A DNA stretch of 37,372 nt from an uncultured Spartobacteria bacterium (GTDB lineage Bacteria; Verrucomicrobiota; Verrucomicrobiia; Chthoniobacterales; Chthoniobacteraceae). A program made the translations under genes and the position numbers. Shown one piece after another: positions 16,242-25,659 of this stretch (its first letter is position 1; each line of letters opens with the position of its first letter). The notes below the pieces were generated by a model. It saw only the letters and a program-made list of their open reading frames with translations. It had not been told where the DNA came from and did no database searches. The stretch spans positions 1 through 37,372 of the forward strand of contig CAIXGS010000040.1 in assembly GCA_903919125.1 (NCBI GenBank), written 5' to 3'.

Positions 16242-17531
16242 CTAGCCCCGCAGTGGTTGAGAGACCCACCCACACAACCAGGCACGCAAGTGCGCCGGCA
16301 TTCCTTCAGTTTGATGCGCCACCGCCACAAGGCACGAACCACCGCCGAAGATTGAAATTCCCCCAGTCGCTTGGTGCACCGTCACGCTGAGAAAACCGTC
16401 CTGACCGCGCTGCCCCAAAAAGCCGTTTTCTAGCATCTTCTCTAACCGAGCCCGCATCAGACTGCCCCGCGCATCGAACCCTAGCTCTCCGGTCTGTAAA
16501 GCGTCCTGATCCAACCACAAAGCAAAACCGCGGACTTCTGGAAATCTAGAAAGTGACAGGCCAAGCTCCTCAAAGCGTGTCTGCGGCAACGCCACACGCG
16601 CCTCGCCCTGCGTCTGCGAAGCGAGCCCCATCTTCCCTCGAACGGACCGCGCCTCTACACTACTGCCTGGGTCCATCCGCGCCCAATCAGACGCCTTCTC
16701 AGTTCCAGAAACTAACGGACGAGCTGGCGTCTCCTCAAGCACCTGACGCTTTGCGGGAACCTCCACGGCGACACGCGCAGGCTCAGGCAATGCGACGCGC
16801 TCGGCTTCCGGAACGGACTCCGCATACGCCTCCAAAATCTTTCTTAATCTCGAGTTCGAACCCGTCGCAGGCGGTGCTGTTTTCGGAGCACCTCGAGAGG
16901 AAAGTGGCTGCGAGTCCGCTATATTTTTCTGCTCCAAAACAGCCTCAAATGCGGCTGGGGTTGGTCCCTCTGGGGGAGGCAGTCGGACGCCGCGTAGCGC
17001 CTTCATGGTTTCTCGCGCCTCGGCAGTCGTCAATTTCGAAGCGCGCAATTCCTCCTCCCAATCCGAAAAAGTGCCCCGTTCCTGTTCCGCTTCAGCGAAA
17101 GACTCCAGCGGTATATCAGTCTGCTGTGGAAGCGGTTCTCGAATAGGTTCAAGAGAAAGATCAAACCCTACATCTCGCTCGGCCGCACCAGGATCGCGGA
17201 AATGTTCCGGGTACTGGCGAACCAGATAACGCAACGAAAATGCGAGTGGTCGCTCGGCGCCTACGTCTAGCCGAGCCTCCACAGGCAATTCAACGAGACG
17301 TTCTGGCGTCCAATCCCCCGCACGTTTCCATTGAGAGGGAACCCGCGGCATAAGCTCCGCAAGCGCCACCCGCTGGAGAATCCCGCGCTTACTCAAAAAG
17401 GGATGCTGCGCTGAGGGCGGCAGCGTTGAGGGCACGTCGAGGGGGCCGTCTATCGGCTCGAACACTATTTCTTCTGGCTTCGAAGGCGGTCCATTGAAGT
17501 ACGCGCCCATGATTCGGCGAAACAAACCCAT
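16242..17531 (-). CDS. Uncharacterised Pro/Glu-rich protein with a compact C-terminal domain
   Basis: I do not recognise this protein. The frame begins at 17630, but the first 33 codons (rich in Trp, Cys and Phe) look unlike the rest. The ATG at 17531 (MGLFRRIMGAYFNGPP) is preferred; it follows a purine-rich AAAAGGGG stretch and leaves 150 bp to the divergent neighbour. That gives 429 residues. The first 320 are rich in Pro, Glu, Ala and Arg, with no signal peptide or membrane helix, and are probably largely disordered. The last 105 form a plausible alpha/beta domain: FPEVRGFALWLDQDALQTGE, a helix, then GFLSVTVHQATGGISIFGGG and CLVAVAHQ. This alternation weakly resembles Roadblock/LC7-type domains, but that is only an impression. 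Divergent from the yycJ-like gene and upstream of the SDR. Confidence 0.7.
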   Translation of the reverse strand: MGLFRRIMGAYFNGPPSKPEEIVFEPIDGPLDVPSTLPPSAQHPFLSKRGILQRVALAELMPRVPSQWKRAGDWTPERLVELPVEARLDVGAERPLAFSLRYLVRQYPEHFRDPGAAERDVGFDLSLEPIREPLPQQTDIPLESFAEAEQERGTFSDWEEELRASKLTTAEARETMKALRGVRLPPPEGPTPAAFEAVLEQKNIADSQPLSSRGAPKTAPPATGSNSRLRKILEAYAESVPEAERVALPEPARVAVEVPAKRQVLEETPARPLVSGTEKASDWARMDPGSSVEARSVRGKMGLASQTQGEARVALPQTRFEELGLSLSRFPEVRGFALWLDQDALQTGELGFDARGSLMRARLEKMLENGFLGQRGQDGFLSVTVHQATGGISIFGGGSCLVAVAHQTEGMPAHLRAWLCGWVSQPLRG

Positions 17532-17681
17532 TACCCCTTTTAAAAGCGTGAAACCCCACTGAGTGCAACTCTGCAAAACGTGGAGAACGCGGGTACCCTT
17601 CGTTGGGTTGAAAAATAAAACATTCCACACGCTTCCCGTTGCCCCGCGTCCACAGGCATTCCATACTCGCGGAAGTCAGTC

Positions 17682-18461
17682 ATGCTTCATCTCTCCGTTC
17701 TCGCCAGTGGTAGCTCAGGAAATTGTGCACTCGTGGAAACAGCCTCCACTCGGGTGCTGGTAGACGCCGGTCTCAGCGCGCGTAAAATTGCCCAGAAACT
17801 CGAAATCATCGGCGTCTCTCCGAATTCTCTACATGGCATTTTGCTCACCCACGAACATTCAGATCATGCTCAGGGCATCGGAGTTTGGGCCCGTCGCCAT
17901 GGCACTCCGATATTCGCAAATAGTCTTACTGCAGAAGCGCTTAAAGAGGAGAGCAAAGGCGTCCAATGGCGCATTTTCACCACGGGCTCTGATTTTGATC
18001 TGGGCGATTTGCGCATCCAGAGTTTCTCTGTACCACACGATGCCGCCGAGCCCGTTGGCTTTGTTTTACAACACAACGGCTCGGGTGTGGGCTTTCTTAC
18101 CGACTTGGGCTACGCCACACGCATGGCTCTCGAGCGCGTACGCACCGTCCATACATTGCTCATCGAAGCCAACCACGACGAGGCCATGCTTCACAACGAC
18201 ACCCGACGGCCTTGGGCAATTAAGCAGCGCATTCTGTCGCGGCACGGTCATCTTTCGAATAACGCAGCCGCACAACTTCTTGCGGAGATTCTTGGTGGGA
18301 GCCTGCGTCGGGTCCTGCTGGGGCATTTGAGCGAAGACTGCAACACCCCAGCGCTCGCCCTGCAAACGGTCCGCGAACGCCTAGCGCTTGGCGGTGGCGA
18401 AGCCGTTGAAGTCCTATGCGCCGCCCCGGGAGATGCTCCCAGCAGGCTTCTTGTGGGTTGA
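17682..18461 (+). CDS. MBL-fold metallohydrolase, YycJ/WalJ type
   Basis: This encodes 259 residues. Diagnostic segments are LASGSSGNC (7-15), the metal-binding THEHSDH (56-62), SVPHDAAEPVGF, TDLGYAT, LIEANHDEAML and GHLSNNAAAQLL. This set matches the YycJ/WalJ subgroup of the metallo-beta-lactamase fold, which includes small 5'-3' exonucleases with a proposed role in DNA metabolism. It is cytosolic, with two metal ions expected at the active site. Its last 48 bp overlap the 3' end of nth on the other strand. A MBL-type nuclease next to endonuclease III may point to DNA repair, but the overlap may be incidental. The start is ATG with a weak GGAAG upstream. Confidence 0.9.
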   Translation: MLHLSVLASGSSGNCALVETASTRVLVDAGLSARKIAQKLEIIGVSPNSLHGILLTHEHSDHAQGIGVWARRHGTPIFANSLTAEALKEESKGVQWRIFTTGSDFDLGDLRIQSFSVPHDAAEPVGFVLQHNGSGVGFLTDLGYATRMALERVRTVHTLLIEANHDEAMLHNDTRRPWAIKQRILSRHGHLSNNAAAQLLAEILGGSLRRVLLGHLSEDCNTPALALQTVRERLALGGGEAVEVLCAAPGDAPSRLLVG

Positions 18462-19169
18462 GGCAGTGCGCTTGCGTGCCGCCCCTGTGCGCTTGCGAGA
18501 ACCCTCTTTCCTCCCAATATTTACCGCCTTCTCACCCGCGCTGGGACAAAGCCCTTTTAGTTCGCAACTCGCGCAGTCCGGATTAACCGCCTTGCAACGC
18601 CGCCTGCCGTGCCAGATGAGCCAGTGGCTTAATACCGCCCACTGAGGCTTCGGCACGAAGCGCATGAGATCCAGTTCGATTTTTTCGGGGGCGCTGTGTC
18701 TGGAGAAGCCCAACCGCGCTGCAAGGCGCTGCACGTGAGTATCCACCACGACCCCCTCCGGCGTGCCAAACGCGTCTCCGAGCACCACATTCGCCGTCTT
18801 GCGTCCCACTCCAGGTAGGGCCGTAAGTGCTTCCATGGATTGAGGTACTTCCCCCTGATGCCGTTCCAAAAGCGCTTCCGCACAGCCCTTAAGATTTTTC
18901 GCCTTAGCCCTAAAAAATCCGGTGGATTGCACTATCGCCTCGAGTTCCGATAGTGGAATGGCTGCATAATCCTCAGCTCTCGTGCACCTAACAAACAACT
19001 TGCGCGTTACCTGATTCACACGGACGTCCGTGCATTGAGCCGATAGAATAGTCGCCATTAACAACTCCAACGGATTTGAAAAATTGAGTTCACAGTGCGC
19101 CTCAGGATATGTTTGGGCGAGAACACGAAGCACCTCAGGGATGCGTTGGGCTTTGAGTGGAACTGGCAC
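18414..19169 (-). CDS. nth: Endonuclease III (DNA glycosylase/AP lyase)
   Basis: This encodes 251 residues from a GTG start. It has LMATILSAQCTDVRVN, the helix-hairpin-helix LPGVGRKTA with catalytic Lys124, VDTHVQRLA with catalytic Asp143, and the iron-sulfur set C-X6-C-X2-C-X5-C at Cys192, 199, 202 and 208. It removes oxidised pyrimidines and nicks abasic sites in base excision repair. It is about 40 residues longer than E. coli Nth because of a basic C-terminal tail (KEGSRKRTGAARKRTASTHK) after the cluster. The last 15 residues of that tail are encoded opposite the end of the yycJ-like gene. The tail could help DNA binding or be a by-product of the 3' overlap. It is divergent from the AKR-like gene, with 83 bp between them. 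Confidence 0.95.
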   Translation of the reverse strand: MPVPLKAQRIPEVLRVLAQTYPEAHCELNFSNPLELLMATILSAQCTDVRVNQVTRKLFVRCTRAEDYAAIPLSELEAIVQSTGFFRAKAKNLKGCAEALLERHQGEVPQSMEALTALPGVGRKTANVVLGDAFGTPEGVVVDTHVQRLAARLGFSRHSAPEKIELDLMRFVPKPQWAVLSHWLIWHGRRRCKAVNPDCASCELKGLCPSAGEKAVNIGRKEGSRKRTGAARKRTASTHKKPAGSISRGGA

Positions 19170-19252
19170 GCCTCAGCATGCCCCGAATAAAAAAAGTGGC
19201 AACATTGCGGCTTAACCTCGCTGCAAAACGGGGTAATCTTCCCGCACACCCT

Positions 19253-20398
19253 ATGGATATCACCCGCACAGCTTACGGAACTTGGAACGGTGGCCGCTTT
19301 ATGCACTTCGGAGAACCACTTTCCGATGAACGCTTTATCAGCGTCCTCCAGCACGCTTATCAGTCCGGTATCCGTACCTTCATGACCTCCGATGTTTACG
19401 GCAACGGCGCCGCTGACGAAATGCTTGGCCGCGCACTGAGCGGATTACCACGAGATTCTTACTGCTTGGTGGGACTGATCGGCCACGACTTCTACAAGGG
19501 TGAACGTGTGGGCTCCAAGGGCTTCCCACGCTTCACAGACCCGTTACTGCGCCAGCCAAACGACTTCGCTGACTACATAGAAATGGCTACTGAACAGGAA
19601 CTTAAACGTTGCGGTGTCGACCACTTCGACTGCCTCATGCTCCATAACCCAGATTTTACTGGCTTCAGCAGCGACGCTGTTTGGAAGGGCATGGCTCGCG
19701 TGAAGGAGCAAAAGCTGACGCACAGACTTGGCGTTGCTCCCGGACCGGCGAACGGTTTCTCGCTCGACTTGTTACTTTGCTTCGAGCGTTTCGGTCCCCT
19801 CTTGGACTGGGCAATGGTCATTCTCAACCCGCTTGAACCCTGGCCCGGCACCCTGTGTCTGCAGGGGGCCATTCAACAGAACATCAAGCTGATCACGCGC
19901 GTCGTGGATCATGGCGGCCTGTTCCACGGGGACGTCAAACCGGGCCATGAGTTTGCCAAGTACGATCACCGCAGTTATCGAGCCCCCGGTTGGGTAGAGA
20001 GCGGCACCGCCAAGATTGAACACTTACTGCCAATCGCCAAACGCCACGGCTTGAGTCTTTTACAGCTTGCATGCGCTTGGAACCTTTCTCATGAGCCCGT
20101 CAAAAGCGTCATCCCCACTTTGATTCAAGAAATCGGAGAAGGCGCCCGCAGCATTGAATCCAAAGTGGACGATCTAGCGGCCCTACCGGATTTTCAGCTA
20201 AGCGCTGAGGAGGTCCAAGAGATTACCGCGCTGGGGAACAACAAAGGTTGTATGTCCCTCAAGGGAGGAAACCCGGAGCATCAGGGCGAGTCGCTCCCGG
20301 ACCGTTGGGAGCTGACGGCAGAATTAGAATCTGTGGCTGCGCGCTGGGGGATTGATCCGAGGACGGATCTACTTTGCACCCATGCAAAGCATTCTTAG
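19253..20398 (+). CDS. Aldo/keto reductase family protein lacking the catalytic Lys
   Basis: This encodes 381 residues from the ATG at 19253; the open frame reaches 19157, which would overlap the nth start, and the extra 32 residues look unlike the family. RTAYGTWNGGRFMHFG, then TSDVYGNGAADEMLGRAL with Asp47 and Tyr49, then DHFDCLMLHNPD with His131, follow AKR order. The C-terminal half has a family-like barrel end, including QLACAWNLSHEPVKSVIP. The strand that normally carries the catalytic Lys (TK[VL]G) reads LVGLIG here, so Leu75 stands where Lys is expected. Asp, Tyr and His are kept. It may therefore be a divergent or non-classical reductase, or use another residue. The substrate is unknown. 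It is about 40-60 residues longer than typical AKRs. Confidence 0.82.
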   Translation: MDITRTAYGTWNGGRFMHFGEPLSDERFISVLQHAYQSGIRTFMTSDVYGNGAADEMLGRALSGLPRDSYCLVGLIGHDFYKGERVGSKGFPRFTDPLLRQPNDFADYIEMATEQELKRCGVDHFDCLMLHNPDFTGFSSDAVWKGMARVKEQKLTHRLGVAPGPANGFSLDLLLCFERFGPLLDWAMVILNPLEPWPGTLCLQGAIQQNIKLITRVVDHGGLFHGDVKPGHEFAKYDHRSYRAPGWVESGTAKIEHLLPIAKRHGLSLLQLACAWNLSHEPVKSVIPTLIQEIGEGARSIESKVDDLAALPDFQLSAEEVQEITALGNNKGCMSLKGGNPEHQGESLPDRWELTAELESVAARWGIDPRTDLLCTHAKHS

Positions 20399-20526
20399 GG
20401 GCCTCGTGCACAGTAAGCGGCGAAGGTGCGTCGCCGCTGCGTGCACCCAAGCGCAAACGTCCTCTCCAAGCCTTTTGGAATAAATCTCGTTTTCTTTGGT
20501 TGATCCGTCATACATCTATTTCCCGT

Positions 20527-23283
20527 ATGAGTGCTGATGCGCCAGATTACGTGCAATTAGGTTTTTCGCGAATGGAGCGCGATCTCCATTATCTCGTGGA
20601 ATGCTTTGGGGAAGTCTTGGTGGAGATGGGTTTCGGAGAACTCGCCCAACATCTCCCTTGGAGAGCCGAGGCGCCCCTTGATTCGGAGGCGCCTCCGCGG
20701 CTTGGTCTCGCGCTCTCCGTCGCGTTTCAATTGCTGAACATGGTCGAGGAAAATGCGGCGGCTCAAACACGCGCATTGCGGGAACGCGTGGACGGATTTT
20801 CCGCTGAACCCGGCGCCTGGGGGGGACATTTGGCCCGACTACGCGAAGAGGGCGCGGACGGAGCAACGCTAGCCGCCACATTGCGTAAAGTCCGAGTGGA
20901 GCCTGTACTTACGGCACATCCAACTGAGGCAAAACGACTTTCCGTCTTAGATCAGCACCGGGTCTTGTTTGACTTACTAGAAAAAGTCTCCAGCGGCACC
21001 CTTCCCAAAGCGGAAGCCAGAACCATACGCGAAGCGGTAAAAGCGGCCCTCGAGAGACTCTGGCGTACTGGGGAAATCCTGCTCGAAAAACCCTCCCTCA
21101 CCGACGAGCGGCGAAATGTGCTGCACTACCTGCGCGACGTTTTCCCCGCCGTGCTACCGGCTCTGGATGAACGTCTGCGACAGGCTTGGATGGATGCCGG
21201 CTACGATGTCGCTCTCCTGAGCGAGCCCGGGACTTTGCCTCGTTTACGATTCGGCACTTGGGTCGGCGGCGACCGCGACGGCCATCCAGGCGTGACGGCA
21301 GAAGTCACTGGAGAGACCCTGGAGCGCCTCAGGGTAAACGCGCTTTTAGTGATTGCAGAACAGCTTACCTCTTTGTCGGAACGTCTTTCGCTCTCCGCCT
21401 GGATGCAGTCGCCGCCGACTCTTTTGAAAGAGGGAATTGCCCGCCTCGAAGCCGCGCTGGGCACCGCCCTCCCCGGTCTCTCCCGCAAGGACGAGCCTTG
21501 GCGTTGGTTTGTGGAACTCATGATCGCGCGGCTTCCTGTCACGCGGACCCATGGCCAGCTCGCGCAGCTGCGCCAAACCGACGGTGCCTACCGTCATGCC
21601 GAAGAGATTCTCGCCGACCTGGACCGCCTGCACGAATCGCTAGTTCAGGTGGGTGCACGGCGTCTGGCGGAATCCGACGTGCTGCCGGCTCGGCGCAGCG
21701 TGGAGGTATTCGGCCTCCACTTGGCGAAACTAGATATCCGGCAAAACTCGCTTTTCCACTCCAAAGCCCTTACCCAGCTTCTGGGTGCAACGCGTTTGTC
21801 TGCAGATGACTGGGAGGATTGGTCAGAGACTGAAAGATTACGCTTTCTAGAAAAAGAACTGCGTTCGCCGCGCCCCTTTTTACATCCCTCAGCCAGCGCT
21901 GGCCCCGAGGCAGACGCAGTGCTGGGTTGTTACCGAGTTCTTGCTGCGCACATCGATCAATTTGGAACCAGTGGTGTGGGAGCCCTCATTGTGAGCATGA
22001 CTCGCCGGCTCTCCGATCTTTTGGTGGTTTATCTTTTAGCACGCGAAGCCGGACTTTTACGTGCCTTTCCTGAGGGTATTGTCTGCTTGCTTCCGGTGGT
22101 TCCTCTTTTCGAAACCATCGAGGATCTGGAGGGTGCGCCTCAAATGTTGAAGGTGTTTTTAGAACAGCCAGTGACACACTTCAGCCTGAACCATCACGCC
22201 AAAGTGGCGGCCCGACCCGGCGAATTGATCCAGCAGGTCATGGTGGGCTACAGCGACAGCAACAAGGATGGGGGAATCATGGCGAGCCAGTGGGCTCTGC
22301 AATGCTCCCAACAACGTCTGGCACAGGTCGCAGCTGAGGCGGGCGTTGAACTTCGGTTTTTCCACGGCCGAGGTGGTACGGTAAGTCGTGGAGCCGGTCC
22401 GACCCACCGTTTTTTAGAGGCCCTCCCCCACGGCTCGCTCAGTGGTCAAATGCGCCTGACCGAGCAAGGCGAAACCATTGCACAAAAATACGCTAACCCC
22501 GCAACTGCCACGTACAATTTAGAAATGCTTCTCGCGGGAGTCGCCGCCACCACAGCCCGACACAGAGTGCCTGCCGAGGAAGCGCCGGAGTTCGCTGCTC
22601 TCATGCAAAAGCTTGCTACCACCAGCAGAGAGGCATACCGCCAACTCCTTGATGCTGATGGTTTTCTTGAGTTCTACCGACAGGCCACACCCATCGATGC
22701 TCTGGAGCACAGCCGGATCGGTTCCCGGCCCTCGCGCCGCTCTGGCAAACCGAGTCTTGCAGATCTGCGCGCAATCCCTTGGGTGTTCTCGTGGAGCCAA
22801 GCGCGGTATTACATCCCAGGTTGGTTTGGGATGGGAAGCGCCCTCGCCGCATTGTCGCCCGAGGAAGTCCAATCGCTCTCCGAGCATCTGCGCGTCTGGC
22901 CATTCTGGCGCTACGTTCTCACCAACGTTGAATCCTCATTGGCTAGCGCGGATCCGCTCTTCATGGAACTTTATGAGGGCTTGGTGGAGGACCGGGCGTT
23001 GCGTACGAAGTTCTCGAAAATTATCCGCGAAGAATGGAGCCGAACCCATGAAATGCTGAAGGTCATCCGAGGCAAATCATTGTCCGGCAGTCGTCCTCGC
23101 ATGCTTAAAACTCTGGAGCTTCGCAGCGAAGCCCTCGGAGTGCTACACCGCCAGCAAGTGGCGATGCTACGCGAATGGCGGGGGCGCATCCGGAAAGGAG
23201 ACACGCCCGGTGCCGACAAAATGTTGCCCGACTTATTACTCTCCATCAACGCGATAGCGAGCGGCCTTCGCACCACTGGATAG
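20527..23283 (+). CDS. ppc: Phosphoenolpyruvate carboxylase
   Basis: This encodes 918 residues from the ATG at 20527, the usual length; the open frame reaches back to 20374, but the added residues are low-quality and overlap the AKR end. Key motifs: VEPVLTAHPTEAKRLSV with catalytic His131, GTWVGGDRDGHPGV, QVMVGYSDSNKDGG, FHGRGGTVSRGAGPTHRFLE with His613 and the GRGG loop at 614-617, and IPWVFSWSQARYYIPGWFG. It carboxylates phosphoenolpyruvate with bicarbonate to oxaloacetate, refilling the TCA cycle, in the cytosol as a tetramer. The protein ends RTTG, whereas the family normally ends [QR]NTG; this C-terminus inserts at the active site in known structures. It is 128 bp after the AKR-like gene and 58 bp before purH. 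Confidence 0.97.
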   Translation: MSADAPDYVQLGFSRMERDLHYLVECFGEVLVEMGFGELAQHLPWRAEAPLDSEAPPRLGLALSVAFQLLNMVEENAAAQTRALRERVDGFSAEPGAWGGHLARLREEGADGATLAATLRKVRVEPVLTAHPTEAKRLSVLDQHRVLFDLLEKVSSGTLPKAEARTIREAVKAALERLWRTGEILLEKPSLTDERRNVLHYLRDVFPAVLPALDERLRQAWMDAGYDVALLSEPGTLPRLRFGTWVGGDRDGHPGVTAEVTGETLERLRVNALLVIAEQLTSLSERLSLSAWMQSPPTLLKEGIARLEAALGTALPGLSRKDEPWRWFVELMIARLPVTRTHGQLAQLRQTDGAYRHAEEILADLDRLHESLVQVGARRLAESDVLPARRSVEVFGLHLAKLDIRQNSLFHSKALTQLLGATRLSADDWEDWSETERLRFLEKELRSPRPFLHPSASAGPEADAVLGCYRVLAAHIDQFGTSGVGALIVSMTRRLSDLLVVYLLAREAGLLRAFPEGIVCLLPVVPLFETIEDLEGAPQMLKVFLEQPVTHFSLNHHAKVAARPGELIQQVMVGYSDSNKDGGIMASQWALQCSQQRLAQVAAEAGVELRFFHGRGGTVSRGAGPTHRFLEALPHGSLSGQMRLTEQGETIAQKYANPATATYNLEMLLAGVAATTARHRVPAEEAPEFAALMQKLATTSREAYRQLLDADGFLEFYRQATPIDALEHSRIGSRPSRRSGKPSLADLRAIPWVFSWSQARYYIPGWFGMGSALAALSPEEVQSLSEHLRVWPFWRYVLTNVESSLASADPLFMELYEGLVEDRALRTKFSKIIREEWSRTHEMLKVIRGKSLSGSRPRMLKTLELRSEALGVLHRQQVAMLREWRGRIRKGDTPGADKMLPDLLLSINAIASGLRTTG

Positions 23284-23341
23284 CGAGCCCCCATCGGCTC
23301 CCTTGACCAGCGAGCCACCGACTCCCTAATCTGAGGCACAA

Positions 23342-24883
23342 ATGAAAATTCAGAGGGCCTTGATTTCCGTTTCCGACAAAACCGGTTTAGTGGAGTTCGT
23401 GCGTGAACTGGAGGCGATGGGAGTAGAAATTATTTCCACGGGTGGTACCTCTGCGTTGCTTCGAAAAAGCGGAATAACCACAAAGGACATTTCCACATTC
23501 ACCGGCTCACCCGAGATCCTTGATGGACGGGTAAAGACGCTTCATCCCAAAGTCCACGGAGGTTTACTATATCTTCGTGAAGACCCCGAGCACTGCGCAG
23601 AGGCGGCTGCGAACGACATCCAGCCCATCGACTTGGTCGTCGTCAACCTCTATCCCTTTGAAGCAACCGTCGCAAAGCCCGGAGTCACCCTCGAAGAGGC
23701 CATCGAAAATATCGACATCGGCGGACCTTCCATGTTGCGCTCTGCCGCGAAAAATTACCGCGCAGTCACCGTCATCGTGGATCCCGCCGACTATCAGGAT
23801 GTCTTGGAAAGCATGCAGGCCAACGCCGGTTCAACCACGCTCAAGTTAAGAGAGCGTTTGGGTATCAAGGTCTTCGTCACCACGTCCCGTTACGATGGGG
23901 CGATTGCCAATTATCTTAACAACGCCCAAGAGGCCACGAGCTCCCTCTCCCTCTCCCTGCCCTGCACCGCTCGGTTGCGGTACGGCGAAAATCCACATCA
24001 GAAGGCGGCACTGTACGGTCACTTCGACGACTTCTTCCAAAAGCTCCACGGCAAGGATCTCTCCTACAACAACATCTTGGACATCTCGGCCGCCGCTGAG
24101 CTAATTGAAGAATTTGACGAGCCCACCGTAGCCATTCTTAAACACACCAACCCCTGTGGAGTCGGCTCAGATCCCGATCTGCGACTGGCTTGGGACAAGG
24201 CTTTTGCGACTGACAAACAAGCGCCTTTTGGAGGAATCATCATTACCAATCAAATACTCACCGAATCGCTCGCCCGCGCCATCAGTGAGATTTTTAGTGA
24301 AGTAATCATCGCCCCAGACTTTGACCCAGATGCCCGAGCGCTTCTCCAGAAAAAGAAGAACCTCCGACTGATGCGAAAAATGGGCTCCGTCTTCACGAAG
24401 GATTCCAGCGAGGAAATGGTGCTGCGTTCCGTTGTGGGCGGAGTGCTAGAACAGACCCGAGACAGGCCCTGTGCGGGCCTCGTAGACCTTGAGGGAAAAA
24501 CCGTTACCCAGCGCGAACCGACCGCGGCGGAACTCAAGGCACTGCTGTTCGCATGGCGCGTCGTTAAGCAGGTGAAGAGCAACGCCATTGTCTATGCGGC
24601 GGCAGACCGTACGCTCGGTATCGGAGCAGGCCAGATGTCGCGTATCGACGCCTCCCGCATCGCAATCTGGAAAGCGAAGGATGCGGGCCTATCTCTTAAA
24701 GGCTCCGCTGTTGGCAGCGACGCCTTCTTCCCCTTCGCAGACGGACTCATCGCAGCAGCAGACGCGGGAGCCACTTGCGCGATACAACCCGGAGGCTCTC
24801 TGCGCGACGCAGAAGTCATCGAAGCGGCCAATTCCCGAGGAATGGCTATGCTTTGCACCGGCACGCGGCACTTCAGACATTAA
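23342..24883 (+). CDS. purH: Bifunctional AICAR transformylase/IMP cyclohydrolase
   Basis: This encodes 513 residues, the standard length. The N-terminal MGS-like cyclohydrolase domain (about 1-145) has [42 protein letters not shown] and the [12 protein letters not shown] segment. The AICAR transformylase domain follows, with [22 protein letters not shown], the catalytic KHTNPCG (Lys267-His268) and the C-terminal [12 protein letters not shown]. It performs the last two steps of de novo IMP synthesis, formylating AICAR with 10-formyl-tetrahydrofolate and closing the ring. It is followed after 2 bp by pdxJ, so it probably leads a purH-pdxJ-acpS transcript. I see no purine riboswitch in the 58 bp upstream. 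Confidence 0.97.
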   Translation: MKIQRALISVSDKTGLVEFVRELEAMGVEIISTGGTSALLRKSGITTKDISTFTGSPEILDGRVKTLHPKVHGGLLYLREDPEHCAEAAANDIQPIDLVVVNLYPFEATVAKPGVTLEEAIENIDIGGPSMLRSAAKNYRAVTVIVDPADYQDVLESMQANAGSTTLKLRERLGIKVFVTTSRYDGAIANYLNNAQEATSSLSLSLPCTARLRYGENPHQKAALYGHFDDFFQKLHGKDLSYNNILDISAAAELIEEFDEPTVAILKHTNPCGVGSDPDLRLAWDKAFATDKQAPFGGIIITNQILTESLARAISEIFSEVIIAPDFDPDARALLQKKKNLRLMRKMGSVFTKDSSEEMVLRSVVGGVLEQTRDRPCAGLVDLEGKTVTQREPTAAELKALLFAWRVVKQVKSNAIVYAAADRTLGIGAGQMSRIDASRIAIWKAKDAGLSLKGSAVGSDAFFPFADGLIAAADAGATCAIQPGGSLRDAEVIEAANSRGMAMLCTGTRHFRH

Positions 24884-24885
24884 GC

Positions 24886-25659
24886 GTGAATGCATCCACT
24901 CATGGCGCGCTAAAACTCGGGGTCAACATCGACCATGTGGCAACGTTACGCCAGGCCCGTTACCCGAACCTCCTGGACACACACAACTGCGAGCCCGATG
25001 TGCTGACCGCGGCAATCGCCTGCCAAAATGGCGGGGCAGACAGCATTACCATTCATTTGCGCTCGGATCGCCGCCACATTCAGGATGCGGATGTGTTTCG
25101 TTTAAAGGAACATATCCACTTGCCCCTGAATTTTGAAATGGGCAACACCCCGGAGATTCTCGCCATCGCGCTGCGACTTCTCCCTCGCGAAGCCTGTTTG
25201 GTGCCGGAAAGTCGAAAGGAAATTACGACAGAAGGCGGATTGGATGTAGTGGGCCAAAGCTCGGAGCTTCGCGATACGGTGATGGCATTGCGCGGGGCGG
25301 GCATTCGGGTGAGCATGTTTATTGAACCTGAAATCAAACAGATAGAGGCCTCTGCAAAGTTGGGCGCTGAGATGATTGAACTTCACACTGGCGCCTTCGC
25401 CAATGCTATGGGAGCAAACCAAACGCAGGAGCTAGAGCGTCTTGAAAGCGCTGCGCGGGAGGCGCATGCATTTGGCTTACAGGTGAACGCCGGCCACGGA
25501 ATCAACTACTCAAATATCGCACTCATCCGGGATGTGAGACCCTTGTCAGACCTAAACATCGGACACTCCATTGTTTCGCGGGCACTCTTTATCGGGATGG
25601 AAGCTGCGGTGAGCGAGATGCTCGCACTCATGAATCCCTCACAGCCACCTCAGGAATGA
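24886..25659 (+). CDS. pdxJ: Pyridoxine 5'-phosphate synthase
   Basis: This encodes 257 residues from the GTG at 24886, directly after the purH stop; the frame is open upstream inside purH, but nothing there resembles PdxJ. LGVNIDHVATLRQAR (11-25), DSITIHLRSDRRHIQD with catalytic His57, LNFEMGNTPE with Glu84, LVPESRKEITTEGGLDV, IELHTGAFA, VNAGHGINYSN and LNIGHSIVSRA (second catalytic His) match the family throughout. It condenses deoxyxylulose 5-phosphate with 3-amino-2-oxopropyl phosphate to pyridoxine 5'-phosphate in the DXP-dependent vitamin B6 route. Its stop overlaps the acpS start by 4 bp; the pdxJ-acpS pairing is also found in E. coli. Confidence 0.96.
   Translation: MNASTHGALKLGVNIDHVATLRQARYPNLLDTHNCEPDVLTAAIACQNGGADSITIHLRSDRRHIQDADVFRLKEHIHLPLNFEMGNTPEILAIALRLLPREACLVPESRKEITTEGGLDVVGQSSELRDTVMALRGAGIRVSMFIEPEIKQIEASAKLGAEMIELHTGAFANAMGANQTQELERLESAAREAHAFGLQVNAGHGINYSNIALIRDVRPLSDLNIGHSIVSRALFIGMEAAVSEMLALMNPSQPPQE

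Noticed and set aside
23282-23326. Short direct repeats (AGCGAGCC...CTCC) between ppc and purH as a regulatory element
   Set aside because: Two imperfect copies of about 18 bp and a 5-bp stem are too weak; no riboswitch-like structure could be drawn.
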